A DNA stretch of 47,356 nt, from positions 1-47,356 of the forward strand of contig JAEVZU010000264.1 of assembly GCA_023392075.1 (NCBI GenBank), read 5' to 3'. Origin of the DNA: Bacillota bacterium (lineage in GTDB: Bacteria; Bacillota; Clostridia; Acetivibrionales; DSM-1351). Shown here in pieces: positions 33,394 to 43,800 of the stretch (positions are counted from its first letter, which is position 1; each line of letters opens with the position of its first letter). The translations under genes were made by a program, and so were the position numbers. Below the pieces are notes generated by a model. That model was not told the origin of the DNA. It worked only from the letters and a program-made list of their open reading frames with translations, and did not search any database.

Positions 33394-33605
33394 TCGACAA
33401 TATAATAGTATTTTTTCTTTTTCCAACAAATTACTTCAGTTTACTGATTGAATCTTAAGTGACATCGTCGTCACATTTAATATCAAACTGATTTTTTGCT
33501 GTGTCAAAATGGAAGAGTATATCTTAATCGGTTTGCTAAATATATAGATAAAATGCAAGCTTATTTTTTTAAACTGCGTTAACAGGGTCGCAGTTAGGAG
33601 GTCAT

Positions 33606-34529
33606 ATGGCAAAATATATACTTAAGAGATTGTTGGTTTCTTTATTGACATTATGGATTATGTTTACCTTAACTTTTTTCCTCATGCATTTAACACCAGG
33701 CAGTCCATTCCTGGGAGATAAAAAATTAACTCCTGAAATTCTGGCAAACCTTGAAGCAAAATATGGTTTGGACAAACCTGTTCTGGTTCAATACGAAAAA
33801 TACGCAAAAAGTATTCTTACCGGAGACTTTGGTGAATCAATCACCCTGGCAGGTCAGGATGTAAAGGACATAATAGTGAGAAAATTCCCATACTCTCTTA
33901 AACTTGGACTTTTCGCCAGTGCTATTGCCATTCTTGCGGGAACGGTACTTGGTACTGTCAGCGCGCTAAAAAAGAATACAGGGATCGACAGGACAATAAT
34001 GCTGATCGTTACTGTTGGTATAGCGGTTCCCAGTTTTGTTGTAGCCACGGTAAGCATGGTGGTATTCGGGGTCAAACTGCATATGTTCCCTACGGTAAGC
34101 CATCTGGATACTCTATCGAGTTATATCCTGCCCGGTTTTGCTCTTTCCTTTTTCCCGCTGAGCTTTATTACAAGATTGATGCGCTCCTCAATGCTGGATG
34201 TCATTAATCAGGACTATATCAGAACCGCACGTGCCAAAGGCCTTTCAGACAGGGTGGTTATTTTTAAACATGGGTTGAGAAATGGAATCCTGCCGGTTGT
34301 CACATATGCAGGCCCAATGGTTGCGGGTGTATTAACAGGTTCCTTTGTAATAGAATCCATATTTTCCATTCCCGGATTGGGAAGTTCTTTTGTAACCAGT
34401 ATTACAGCAAAGGATTATCCCACAGTTATGGGAGTAACTATTTTCTTCGGTGCAGTACTTATTTTTATGAACTTTTTGGTGGATATAATATACAGATTCG
34501 TTGATCCGAGAATTAACATAACAAAATAG
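33606..34529 (+). CDS. oppB: Oligopeptide ABC transporter permease OppB
   Basis: The product is a 307-residue membrane protein with the OppB/DppB N-terminus (YILKRLLVSLLTLWIMFTLT, then HLTPGSPF), six helices and the EAA loop DYIRTARAKGLSDRVVIFKH. It is the first gene of oppBCDFA and starts at ATG 33606 with TAGGAGG upstream. It forms the peptide channel with OppC. It is on the opposite strand to everything before it and unrelated to the maltodextrin genes by function. Confidence 0.94.
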   Translation: MAKYILKRLLVSLLTLWIMFTLTFFLMHLTPGSPFLGDKKLTPEILANLEAKYGLDKPVLVQYEKYAKSILTGDFGESITLAGQDVKDIIVRKFPYSLKLGLFASAIAILAGTVLGTVSALKKNTGIDRTIMLIVTVGIAVPSFVVATVSMVVFGVKLHMFPTVSHLDTLSSYILPGFALSFFPLSFITRLMRSSMLDVINQDYIRTARAKGLSDRVVIFKHGLRNGILPVVTYAGPMVAGVLTGSFVIESIFSIPGLGSSFVTSITAKDYPTVMGVTIFFGAVLIFMNFLVDIIYRFVDPRINITK

Positions 34530-34546
34530 GGATAGGTGGATAACAA

Positions 34547-35542
34547 ATGAGAGAAATAAAAAATTCTGAAATTTTAGATAGTAAATTGTTTATGCCTGCC
34601 ACTGAGAGCGAAAAGGCAACGGTCGAAGTTATGCGCCCGTCGGTAGGATATTGGAAGGATGCCTGGAAAAGGCTGAGGGCCAACAAGGTTGCAATGGGAT
34701 CCCTGATTGTTATATTGCTGGTTTTACTGGCTGCAATTATCGGGCCTATGCTTTCACCATATGCATATGACCAGATTAATAAAGGCAGTGAGAATTTATC
34801 GCCAAATGCCCAGCATATTTTTGGTACCGACAGTCTTGGAAGAGATTTGTTCACCAGAACCATGATCGGCGCCCGGATCTCCATCGCCGTGGGTGTTGTG
34901 GCAGCTGTAATGATATCCATTATAGGTATCCTGTACGGCGCTGTTTCAGGTTTTCTTGGAGGCTGGATCGATATTGTAATGATGAGAATAGTTGATATAG
35001 TTTATTCAGTTCCCACAATATTGATCGTCATACTTCTCCAGGTAGTTCTTAAAGATCCTATAGATAAATTCCTGTCATCTGCAAATGCTCCAGGTTTTCT
35101 AAAAGGTCTGGGAGTCGGTTTGATAAGTATATTCTTTGTTCTGGCACTGCTGTATTGGGTTGATATGGCCAGAATAGTCCGCGGACAAATACTGGCTTTG
35201 AAAGAGCAGGAATATGTCCTGGCTGCAAAGGTGCTTGGCGCCGGCAGTAAGGATATCATACTCAAACATCTGATTCCCAACTGCATCGGTCAGATAATTG
35301 TTGTTGCTACCCTAAAAATTCCTGAAGCCATATTTGTTGAATCATTTTTAAGTTTCATAGGTCTGGGTGTATCCATACCCATGGCTTCATTGGGTTCTCT
35401 GTCTCAGGCGGCACTGAAGGGAATATATTCATATCCTTACATGCTCATATTCCCGGCTGCAACCATAAGTGTCATCATTTTATCCATGAATCTTTTTGGC
35501 GACGGACTCAGAGATGCCCTGGATCCAAGAATGAAGAAATAG
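34547..35542 (+). CDS. oppC: Oligopeptide ABC transporter permease OppC
   Basis: The product has 331 residues. After a cytosolic N-terminal tail of about 45 residues comes the OppC-type segment RLRANKVAMGSLIVILLVLL, then HIFGTDSLGRDLFTR, a family signature, six helices and the EAA loop EYVLAAKVLGAGSKDIILKH. It lies 17 bp after oppB and 11 bp before oppD, and pairs with OppB in the membrane. Confidence 0.94.
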   Translation: MREIKNSEILDSKLFMPATESEKATVEVMRPSVGYWKDAWKRLRANKVAMGSLIVILLVLLAAIIGPMLSPYAYDQINKGSENLSPNAQHIFGTDSLGRDLFTRTMIGARISIAVGVVAAVMISIIGILYGAVSGFLGGWIDIVMMRIVDIVYSVPTILIVILLQVVLKDPIDKFLSSANAPGFLKGLGVGLISIFFVLALLYWVDMARIVRGQILALKEQEYVLAAKVLGAGSKDIILKHLIPNCIGQIIVVATLKIPEAIFVESFLSFIGLGVSIPMASLGSLSQAALKGIYSYPYMLIFPAATISVIILSMNLFGDGLRDALDPRMKK

Positions 35543-35553
35543 GAGGTTAACTA

Positions 35554-36561
35554 ATGAGTAAAGAATTGCTTAAAATAAATGATTTAAAAGTTTCATTTTT
35601 TACACCGGCCGGTGAGGTTAAAGCCGTCAATGGTGTAAGTTACACCCTTGAGCCCGGAAAGGTATTGGGTATCGTTGGTGAATCCGGTTCCGGAAAAAGT
35701 GTTTCCTCCTATTCGATTATGGGCCTTATAGACAAGCCCGGTAAAATCGTTGGAGGCGGCATTACTTTTAACGGGAAAAATGTTTCGGAAATGAAAAAGG
35801 CCGAAAGACAGAATTTTTCCGGCAACGAAGTAGCAATGATTTTTCAGGATCCAATGACCTGTCTGAACCCCGTGTTTACCATCGGAAATCAGATAGCGGA
35901 ATCCCTGTATCACAAATACGGAAAAATTTCTAAAGAAGATGTAAAGAAAAGGTCAATAGAACTTTTGTCCCTGGTTGGTATAAATGAACCTGAAAAACGT
36001 CTGTCCCAGTATCCCCACGAATTTTCAGGCGGTATGCGGCAAAGGGCGATGATTGCCATGGCTCTAGCAGGTGCTCCCAAGCTGCTGATAGCAGACGAGC
36101 CCACAACTGCGCTTGATGTTACCATACAGGCTCAGATACTTGAACTGCTGAAGGATATTCAGAAAAAAACCGGTATGGCTATCGTGCTTATAACGCATGA
36201 TCTTGGAATAGTAGCCGACATGGCTGATGACGTAATAGTTATGTACGGCGGAAAAATTGTTGAACAGGGCTCGGTGTACAGCATTTTCCACAATCCGCGC
36301 CACCCTTATACAAAAGGTCTGTTACGCTCTCTGCCCGACCTGAATAAAAAGGGTGAAAAGCTGCTCCCTATCAAGGGAAATCCTATCGATCTTCTCAATC
36401 TTCCAAAGGGTTGTGCATTCGCCCCAAGATGTGAAAACTGCCTTAAGGTTTGTATAAATCATATGCCGGCCGAACATGTTGAGGAGGATGGGCATAGAAC
36501 CGCCTGCTGGCTTTATGACCGGCGGGTAAATAAGAATGCGGAGGTAAAAGACAATGGTTAA
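35554..36561 (+). CDS. oppD: Oligopeptide ABC transporter ATPase OppD
   Basis: The product is a 335-residue ATPase. Walker A is GESGSGKS (about 39-46), the signature is SGGMRQR, and Walker B is in KLLIADEPTTALD. The C-terminal oligopeptide-transporter extension carries the cysteine motif CAFAPRCENCLKVC seen in OppD/DppD. It starts at ATG 35554 after AGGAGG and overlaps oppF by 8 bp. It powers import together with OppF. Confidence 0.95.
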   Translation: MSKELLKINDLKVSFFTPAGEVKAVNGVSYTLEPGKVLGIVGESGSGKSVSSYSIMGLIDKPGKIVGGGITFNGKNVSEMKKAERQNFSGNEVAMIFQDPMTCLNPVFTIGNQIAESLYHKYGKISKEDVKKRSIELLSLVGINEPEKRLSQYPHEFSGGMRQRAMIAMALAGAPKLLIADEPTTALDVTIQAQILELLKDIQKKTGMAIVLITHDLGIVADMADDVIVMYGGKIVEQGSVYSIFHNPRHPYTKGLLRSLPDLNKKGEKLLPIKGNPIDLLNLPKGCAFAPRCENCLKVCINHMPAEHVEEDGHRTACWLYDRRVNKNAEVKDNG

Positions 36562-37561
36562 GGAAACCGGAACTTCTGCTGAAGATAAGAAAGTTCTCAT
36601 AGAAGTTAATAATTTAAAACAATATTTTCACATAAGGAATAATTTAGGGGAAAAAGCCTCTGTTAAAGCTGTTGACGATGTTACCTTCAATATATACAAA
36701 GGTGAAACTCTGGGTTTGGTCGGTGAGTCCGGCTCGGGTAAAACCACCCTTGGCCGTTCCATATTGCGAATTTACGACCCCACTTCCGGACAGGTCAAAT
36801 TCTCAGGAGTGGATATAACAAAGTTTCAAAAGGGCAAACTACTGCCCTACAGGAAGAAAATGCAGTATATTTTCCAGGATCCGTATGCATCTCTTGATCC
36901 GCGTATGACTGTATCGGATATTGTTGGAGAAGCTTTGGACATACACAAGCTTGCAACCTCTAAAAAGGACAGGGCGGATAAAATAAGAGAGCTCTTAAAA
37001 CTGGTTGGTCTCAATACCGAGCACTCTTCGCGTTATCCCCACGAATTTTCCGGAGGTCAGCGCCAAAGAATCGGTATAGCCCGTGCCATAGCGGTTGAAC
37101 CGGAATTTATAGTCTGCGATGAGCCTGTTTCCGCACTTGACGTATCCATCAGAGCTCAGATTATAAATACCCTTGAAGAAATGCAGGAAAGATTGAATCT
37201 GACATACCTGTTTATCTCTCACGATCTGGGTGTTGTCAGACATACCTGTGACAGGGTGGGGGTCATGTACTTGGGACATATTGTTGAATTGGTTGAATCC
37301 GAGGAACTGTATAAGAATCCTCTTCATCCATACACTCAGGCACTGCTCACAGCTATTCCCGAGCCCGATCCAGAAATTGCCAAGAAGAGAAACAGGATAA
37401 TACTCAAGGGCGAAATACCTTCACCTGTAAATCCTCCTTCAGGCTGCAAATTCAGGACCAGATGCCCTTATGCAAAGGATATCTGCGCAAAGCAGGTACC
37501 TGAATTCAAAGACCATGGAAACGGTCATTACGTAGCCTGTCACTTTACAGGCAAACTTTAA
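36554..37561 (+). CDS. oppF: Oligopeptide ABC transporter ATPase OppF
   Basis: The product is a 335-residue ATPase. Walker A is GESGSGKTT (about 56-64), the signature is SGGQRQR, and Walker B is EFIVCDEPVSALD. The C-terminal cysteine motif is CKFRTRCPYAKDIC, as in OppF/DppF. It overlaps oppD by 8 bp, which suggests coupled synthesis of the two ATPases. Confidence 0.95.
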   Translation: MVKETGTSAEDKKVLIEVNNLKQYFHIRNNLGEKASVKAVDDVTFNIYKGETLGLVGESGSGKTTLGRSILRIYDPTSGQVKFSGVDITKFQKGKLLPYRKKMQYIFQDPYASLDPRMTVSDIVGEALDIHKLATSKKDRADKIRELLKLVGLNTEHSSRYPHEFSGGQRQRIGIARAIAVEPEFIVCDEPVSALDVSIRAQIINTLEEMQERLNLTYLFISHDLGVVRHTCDRVGVMYLGHIVELVESEELYKNPLHPYTQALLTAIPEPDPEIAKKRNRIILKGEIPSPVNPPSGCKFRTRCPYAKDICAKQVPEFKDHGNGHYVACHFTGKL

Positions 37562-37753
37562 GGTGTGTAAATTTTCCCATATTGCATGATGATAAAAATT
37601 CTCCTTTGATCCGGTGAGGTCGACATTGGATTAAGACCATAAAAGGTATATATCTTTTTATTCAGGAGAAAAATATTTTTATTGTAATAATGGACTTAAT
37701 TAATAGTTATACAGTGGTCAAACTAAAATTCATAATAATAGGGAGAATAATTA

Positions 37754-39370
37754 ATGAAGAGAATATTAGCACTAATTCTTACACTTGCAGCCATTATAAC
37801 AGTATTTGCCGGCTGCGGAGGCGCAGCAACCACCGGCGGTAAGGCTATCAGCGCAACTATAGCCTCCGAGCCTAAAACTCTTGATCCGTCCCTTAATAAT
37901 GCTGTTGACGGCGGAAATTATATTTTATGCGCATTTGAAGGTTTAACCACCATCGGTAAGGACGGAACAATTGTAGCCGGTGCCGCCGAAAAATGGGAAA
38001 CCAGCACAGACGGTCTTGTTTGGACATTCCATATCCGTAAGGATGCAAAATGGTCCGACGGTAAAGATGTAACCGCCAATGATTTCATATATTCATGGAA
38101 AAGAACCGTAAATAAGGACACCGCAGCTGATTACGCCTACTACATCTACTTTATCAAAAACGGTGAAAAGATCAACGCCGGCGAAGCCGATGTTAACACA
38201 CTGGGTGTAAAGGCAATTGACGAAAAGACTCTTGAAGTTACTCTTGAAAATGCATGCCCGTTCTTCACCGAAATAGTAGCCTTCCCTGCACTGGTTCCCC
38301 AGAGAGAGGATATCGTATCAAAGAATGCAACCAAATGGGCTCTTGATCCTGCAACATATATAGGAAACGGCCCTTACAAACTTACAAGCTGGGAACATGA
38401 CTCCAAGATCACTTTTGAGAAAAGTGACACTTATTGGAGTAAGGATTCCATAGTCGCTCCTAAAATAGAGTGGTATCTTATGAACGATCAGAATGCTATC
38501 CTGAGTGCATTTAAGAACGGTCAGGTTGCATATGCCAAAAATATACCAACCGATGAATTTGCAGCCGAAAAGGAAGCCGGTAATCTGAAGATATTGCCAT
38601 TACTCGGAACCTATTATATCGACCTTGTAAACAGCAAGGCTCCATTTGATAATCCAAAGGTCAGAAAAGCCTTCTCACTGGCAATTGACCGTAACTATCT
38701 TGTTGAAAAGGTTAAAAAAGGCGGAGAAACTCCTGCATCAGCGTTTGTACCTTACGGTATTGCCGACGTAAAACAGGAGCCTGACTTCCGTACAACTGCA
38801 GGTGAATTTATCTCAACTAAACCTGAAGATTATGCAAAGAATGTTGCTGAAGCTAAAAAGTTACTTTCTGAAGCAGGTTATCCCGATGGAAAAGGTTTGC
38901 CGAAAATCACTTTCGGTTTGAACTCCGGTTCGGGACATGAACCTATTGCAGAAGCTTTACAGCAGATGTGGAAGGAAAACCTCGGTGTTGAGGTTGAAAT
39001 TCTTGCTCAGGAATGGAACGTATTCCAGCAGTCAAGAAAAGATGGAGTTTATAATATAAACAGAAACGGTTGGATAGGTGACTATATGGATCCGTCAACC
39101 TTCATGGATATATTTACTACCGGAAACGGACAGAACAATGCCAAGTACAGCAATAAAAAATATGATGATTTGATTTCGGCAGCCAGAAAAGAAACCGATG
39201 CTGCAAAACGTATACAGTTATTCCACGATGCTGAAAAAGTCCTTATGGAGGATTCTCCGATAGCTCCTCTGTATTTCTACACCGAACCTGTTGTAGTATC
39301 AAAGGATTTACAGGGAATAGTCAATACAAAACTCGGTTTTGTACTCTTTAACTGGGCATCTTTTAAATAA
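37754..39370 (+). CDS. oppA: Oligopeptide-binding lipoprotein OppA
   Basis: The product has 538 residues with a lipoprotein signal peptide (lipobox FAGC, Cys21) and a family 5 solute-binding domain: ISATIASEPKTLDPSLNN at the start of the mature part, LVWTFHIRKDAKWSDG, and VRKAFSLAIDRNYL in the middle. It captures peptides at the cell surface. Unlike in many opp operons, the gene comes last, 192 bp after oppF. That gap has no strong terminator, and a separate promoter may raise its level. A terminator follows at 39424. Confidence 0.94.
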   Translation: MKRILALILTLAAIITVFAGCGGAATTGGKAISATIASEPKTLDPSLNNAVDGGNYILCAFEGLTTIGKDGTIVAGAAEKWETSTDGLVWTFHIRKDAKWSDGKDVTANDFIYSWKRTVNKDTAADYAYYIYFIKNGEKINAGEADVNTLGVKAIDEKTLEVTLENACPFFTEIVAFPALVPQREDIVSKNATKWALDPATYIGNGPYKLTSWEHDSKITFEKSDTYWSKDSIVAPKIEWYLMNDQNAILSAFKNGQVAYAKNIPTDEFAAEKEAGNLKILPLLGTYYIDLVNSKAPFDNPKVRKAFSLAIDRNYLVEKVKKGGETPASAFVPYGIADVKQEPDFRTTAGEFISTKPEDYAKNVAEAKKLLSEAGYPDGKGLPKITFGLNSGSGHEPIAEALQQMWKENLGVEVEILAQEWNVFQQSRKDGVYNINRNGWIGDYMDPSTFMDIFTTGNGQNNAKYSNKKYDDLISAARKETDAAKRIQLFHDAEKVLMEDSPIAPLYFYTEPVVVSKDLQGIVNTKLGFVLFNWASFK

Positions 39371-39423
39371 TTTAATTCACCTTAAGCGGTATAAGATATT
39401 TATAATCCAAACAAAGTAAGGTC

Positions 39424-39475
39424 ACCCCCTGCAGGTTCCGGTCAAAGCCGTTGCTTGCAGGGGGTTCTTGTTTTT
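39424..39475 (+). terminator. Rho-independent terminator of the opp operon
   Basis: A perfect 10-bp GC-rich stem (ACCCCCTGCA at 39424-39433 with TGCAGGGGGT at 39456-39465) is followed by TCTTGTTTTTAATTT. It starts 53 nt after the oppA stop and overlaps the end region of the convergent YibE/F gene. Confidence 0.88.
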
Positions 39476-40718
39476 AATTTCTCCTGGTCATAAGCCAGGA
39501 ACTGATAAAAGCCACCAGGGGAACAGTCAGAATTATCCCAATAGAACCGGCGATACCTTGAATAATCTCTACACCGATATAATCCGAATTAATCAGCTGA
39601 ATAAATGGAATATCATAGGCTCTGGTCAAAATAAGCGTATTCAGGGATGATCCCACAAATGCCAGAATCAAGGTATTAGCCATTGTACCCATAGCATCTC
39701 GTCCAATATTCATACCTGAAACAAACAGTTTGCCGACTGTTATTTTATTATTTAACGCGTACAGTTCATTGACCGATGAGGCAATGGACATGGCAACATC
39801 CATTACGGCACCTAATGCGGCTATCAGAACACCGCTTACCAGAAGTCCGCTTATTTTCATTCCTTTATCTGTAACATTAAGTATTAAGGTCTCCGCATCA
39901 CTCATATTAAATCCGTTAAAAGGAGTGATGTACCCTACTAAAGCTGCCATCAGTCCTGCGGCGGCAACTCCTGCAACGCAGCCAAGAACAGCCGAAAAAG
40001 CCTTTCGTGTAAAGCCGTCCAGTAAAAGCAGCGACGCGGTTGTTGTTATCACTGCAATTAAACTGGTAATAAGAATTGAATTGAATCCTTTCATCATCAT
40101 GGGCATTAATATAAGCCATATGCAAGCTAAAGTAAAAATCAGCCCCAATAATGCTTTTGCCCCCTTCTTTCCGCCAATGGCCACAAGAAGTATCATAAAT
40201 ATAAGAATGAATACACCCAGTACTATACCCCGGTCATAGTTATACATGACAGCATATAGCATTCCTTTTTCATTTGTATCTATCCTGACAATAATTCTAT
40301 CACCAGTATGGACATCCACATTTGCCAGAGCACTGAGATAATTTGATACTTGCAGCATTTCTCCCTTATGCGCTCCCCATGTGATTTCAATTTTCAATTC
40401 CTGCCTTCCCAGCCTTCTCCCCTCAGATCTCACATAATCCGGCTCGGCATCATCATAGAGTACATCCGTAACGCGTGCCGGTACAAATACAAACCGGCTT
40501 GCACTGCTTGGAACATCATTGGGGTCAGGCCGGTTAATAATAACTATAGCAGCGGTAAAAATACCCAGGAACAGTACTATAATCAGCATTTTGATTATAA
40601 TATGCATATTCAGTATTTTGGGCATTCCTGCTTCAAAAAAACTCATTTTAGCAGGAATTATTGACTTATGTTTTTGTTCTGCTTCTTTATAAATTTTCTT
40701 TCTCAAGTTCTGCCCCAC
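39474..40718 (-). CDS. YibE/F-family membrane protein
   Basis: The product has 414 residues. The N-terminus is cytosolic and basic (about 1-40), then a membrane helix, an extracytoplasmic beta domain (about 70-160) with YVRSEGRRLGRQELKIEITWG, and seven or so further helices. Segments such as GTMANTLILAFVGSSLNTLIL and the domain order match YibE/F proteins, whose function is not established. The frame starts at GTG 40718, but the best ribosome site (GGTGGGG) fits a TTG at 40706 better, so the true start may be there. It is convergent with oppA. Confidence 0.85.
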   Translation of the reverse strand: MGQNLRKKIYKEAEQKHKSIIPAKMSFFEAGMPKILNMHIIIKMLIIVLFLGIFTAAIVIINRPDPNDVPSSASRFVFVPARVTDVLYDDAEPDYVRSEGRRLGRQELKIEITWGAHKGEMLQVSNYLSALANVDVHTGDRIIVRIDTNEKGMLYAVMYNYDRGIVLGVFILIFMILLVAIGGKKGAKALLGLIFTLACIWLILMPMMMKGFNSILITSLIAVITTTASLLLLDGFTRKAFSAVLGCVAGVAAAGLMAALVGYITPFNGFNMSDAETLILNVTDKGMKISGLLVSGVLIAALGAVMDVAMSIASSVNELYALNNKITVGKLFVSGMNIGRDAMGTMANTLILAFVGSSLNTLILTRAYDIPFIQLINSDYIGVEIIQGIAGSIGIILTVPLVAFISSWLMTRRN

Positions 40719-40747
40719 CCTTAATCAAAATGTATATTAAATTCGGC

Positions 40748-40777
40748 AAGGCTGTCCTGATATCTGCGGACAGCCTT
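40748..40777 (-). terminator. Terminator-like hairpin after the SLH-anchored gene
   Basis: A perfect 10-bp stem (AAGGCTGTCC with GGACAGCCTT) with a 10-nt loop lies about 37 nt after the stop at 40814. The T-run is on the plus side (CTTTTTC), and only a weak one follows on the minus side. Confidence 0.6.
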
Positions 40778-40813
40778 ACCTTTTTCATGATATAAAATTT
40801 GTATACTTGACTA

Positions 40814-43800
40814 TTATTTCATGCCAAGCTCCACCAGGTGCCGGAGGATACCGGCCACCTCAGCCCGTGAAATCTTTGCGTTTGGATTTATCCGGTTATT
40901 GTCATCGGCATTAATCAGCCCTGCTCCAATCGCCCAACCCATTGCATCGGCCGACCATACAGGTACGGTCCGACCATCGGCAAAGGCCCCTGCAGCTGCC
41001 GGTTCACCTGTATCAATTCCAGCTGTCATGGCATATTTGTACAGCATACATGCCAGCTCGGAACGGGTTATTTCCCTGTTTGGCTCATACATATTGTTTC
41101 CGGCACCGGCAGTAATATCATTTTCTACCGCCCAGGCCAACGGCTCTCCATACCATGCGTCCGGTTTAACATCAGCAAAGCTGAAGCCTCCGGCACTTCC
41201 AGGCCTGCTTTCAAGATTATACAATACGGCTACAATCATGCTTCTGGTCATTTTTTTATCAGGACTGAACTGATTTGACCCGGTACCTGTAAATAAATTA
41301 CGGGAAGTAACAAAAGCAATGTCTGCAGCCACGGCAGAATCAGAGGAAACATCTGTAAATGTCTTTGAGTTGTCTTTCAGCTTAATCGTGGCAGAACCTT
41401 CGAGAAGTAATGTTACACCTCCGTCAATTAAAACGGACTTAGGAATTATGCTTTCACTTCCGTCTTTATTTACCAAAACTGCAACTAATCCCCCGGCTGA
41501 TTTGGATACCGGAATACTGACAATAATTTTTCCATTTAACCTGGTCAGAGAGTTATTATCAACAGCTATGCCGATGTTTACCGACCTATCTTTCTCCTGC
41601 TGCAGGGAAATAGCCACATTAGTACCTCCCAGCCTGCTGATTTCCTTAATTACATCATTCGTAATCCTCACTGAGGCAATAGCATCCGAGTTAACCGTCA
41701 GATCAATTTTATCCTGTCCGGCCAATGCCGACAAAGAATGAACAGATAAGGTCACACTTAACTTGTCCGCCGCCCCTTTATATCCGGGAGAAATAATAAT
41801 TCCCGATTTATTATTCTGTATGGCTGCAGTAATAAGTGCTTGAGTATCTTTATCATTTATCGTTACGTTTGCTTCGCCGTTATTAACAGTAACATCAGGC
41901 GTAAATTTAACACTGCTTTTATCAGAAATATCAATTACAGGTGCATTGTTCTTATTATTGTTATTTGAACTGTTACTGCTGCTATTACTGCCGTTATTTC
42001 CATTACCATTGTTATTGCCGTTATTACCTCCGCCATCGCTGCCGCCGCTGTTCTGCATGCTGCATACAATGTCGTCTCTGTTCCTGATACGAATGCGGTA
42101 GCCAAGAGTATCATGTGAAGATAAACCAACTGCTGAAATTTTTGCCCCTGCAGTCAGGTTGTTAATAGCTTTACTGCTGGTGATATATCCGTCAATAAAC
42201 ACACGTGCATCTGTTCCGCTGCTGTCGTGCACCATAATGCTTTCAACCACATTGTTTGCCGTTGAGATACCGGCCACTGTCCCCTCCAGCTTAACCAGAC
42301 TTCCCAGGTATGTGCCCTCATTTGCCTCTCTGGAGGTAATTTTTTTCGGTTCAGGCAATTCCTTAACCGTACTGTCCACAACCTCTGTTATACCGGCCTG
42401 CAGCTGCCGCTCGCCAAGATACGAGCTGGTATAACCCGTAATGCGTACAGTCTGACCGGCTCTGATGTTTCCTGATACCGGGAATACATTTATACCTCCC
42501 GTGGAATCCTGGACATAAATGCAGTCAAAGAAAGCGGTATCCCGGTCATAACCCGAAGCATTTGATGTCACTATGCCTTCTATTACAAAACGCTGTCCCT
42601 CCGGGGCTTTATGCACCTCATCAATGCCGGTGACGGTTTGTGAGGGCTTTATGCTGTCAATAATATTCTGAACCAGCTGATAATTGCTGTTCTGCTTCTG
42701 CGTTACATTGTCCAGATCAATCTTGACTTCAAAGGTTGAAAAGAAAGTAACTCCCGACACTATGGCAAATCCCCCTCCGGGAAGAGTCTCAGCTGTCATA
42801 AGGTAGGTCTGTCCTTCCGGGGTAATCCTGGCCGCCCCGGGTTTTGGTGCGTATTTCTGAGCGGAGCCCAGCAGATCTGCAAAGCTCGTTCCCCATGTGG
42901 TGCCAGGGAAACCCTGTACCAGCGGAGTTGCACCGTTTGCATCGATCGGTGCGCTGTTGTAGGCACTGAAGGTATTATTGGTTGTCTCCTTAACATCTTT
43001 AAGAAATGCTGACGCCAGCGCATCTGCATGCATTGCTTCATAGTTGAATACCTTCTGGTCTTCTGCCGTTTCACCGCCTAAAGTTATGCGGTAGGATTCA
43101 TTGGAGGCCCTGTCAGGATCAACAACTATACCTTGCTCAATCCGCGCTTTTGCACCGATTGCCTCCAGTATCCCATTGGAAATCACAGCAGCCTGTTCTC
43201 CTGCCCCCGTCGGATCACCCCGATCCGATTTTGAGCATACAATGATATTGCCTCCGTTGTCGGCGTACTGTTTTATTGCCTCTATTTCAGCATCTGTATA
43301 CAGGAATGGCGTTACCGGAGTTCCGAAGGATACAAACGGAACAGTCAGAACCAACAGCTTTTTATCCTCAAGATTATCGTAGGTCAGTTCACCCTTGCCC
43401 AGCCTTACTGCACGGATACCGCTCCTGTTGCACATTTCAATAAAAGCTTTGTCAGAGTCATTATAATTGCCGGTAACATAAAAGTTACTGTGCCCGCCAT
43501 CGATTGCAATAGGAACAATACTTGACGGATCAAGCACTTCAAATTCCTTTTTAACTTCAAAATTAAATGGAGTTTCCCCTAACCGGGCCTGTACCCTGAC
43601 AGTCAAAGCAACAATACCAAGTACATCAGGGATATATTCAAACATATAGCTTGAAGCATCGGTTTTAGCCGGTATATCCGCTATACCTGTTACTGTATTA
43701 ATCACCTGAGTATTATTCAGATGGGTTATGCTGTATTCCATTTTGTCAATTTTTAACGGGGAGTTCTCATAATTGTACAGCCTGGTTTCAAAAGTTATTT

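Larger units (their letters stand above)
33106..33605. other. Divergent intergenic region between LacI-type gene and opp operon, 500 bp
   Basis: It holds the LacI-gene promoter (-), the opp promoter (+) and an inverted repeat GGTATAAA-N8-TTTATACC (33117-33140) just before the regulator's ribosome site. A short repeat GTGAC/GTCAC occurs near 33460-33475. No supported ORF was found. Confidence 0.6.

Noticed and set aside
33235..33429. 64-codon minus-strand frame upstream of the LacI gene
   Set aside because: It starts at a TTG without a ribosome site in very AT-rich DNA and covers the opp promoter.
41955..42050. Repetitive AAT/GTT-rich DNA as a possible repeat array
   Set aside because: It encodes the Asn/Ser/Gly linker of the SLH-anchored protein in frame; it is low-complexity coding sequence.
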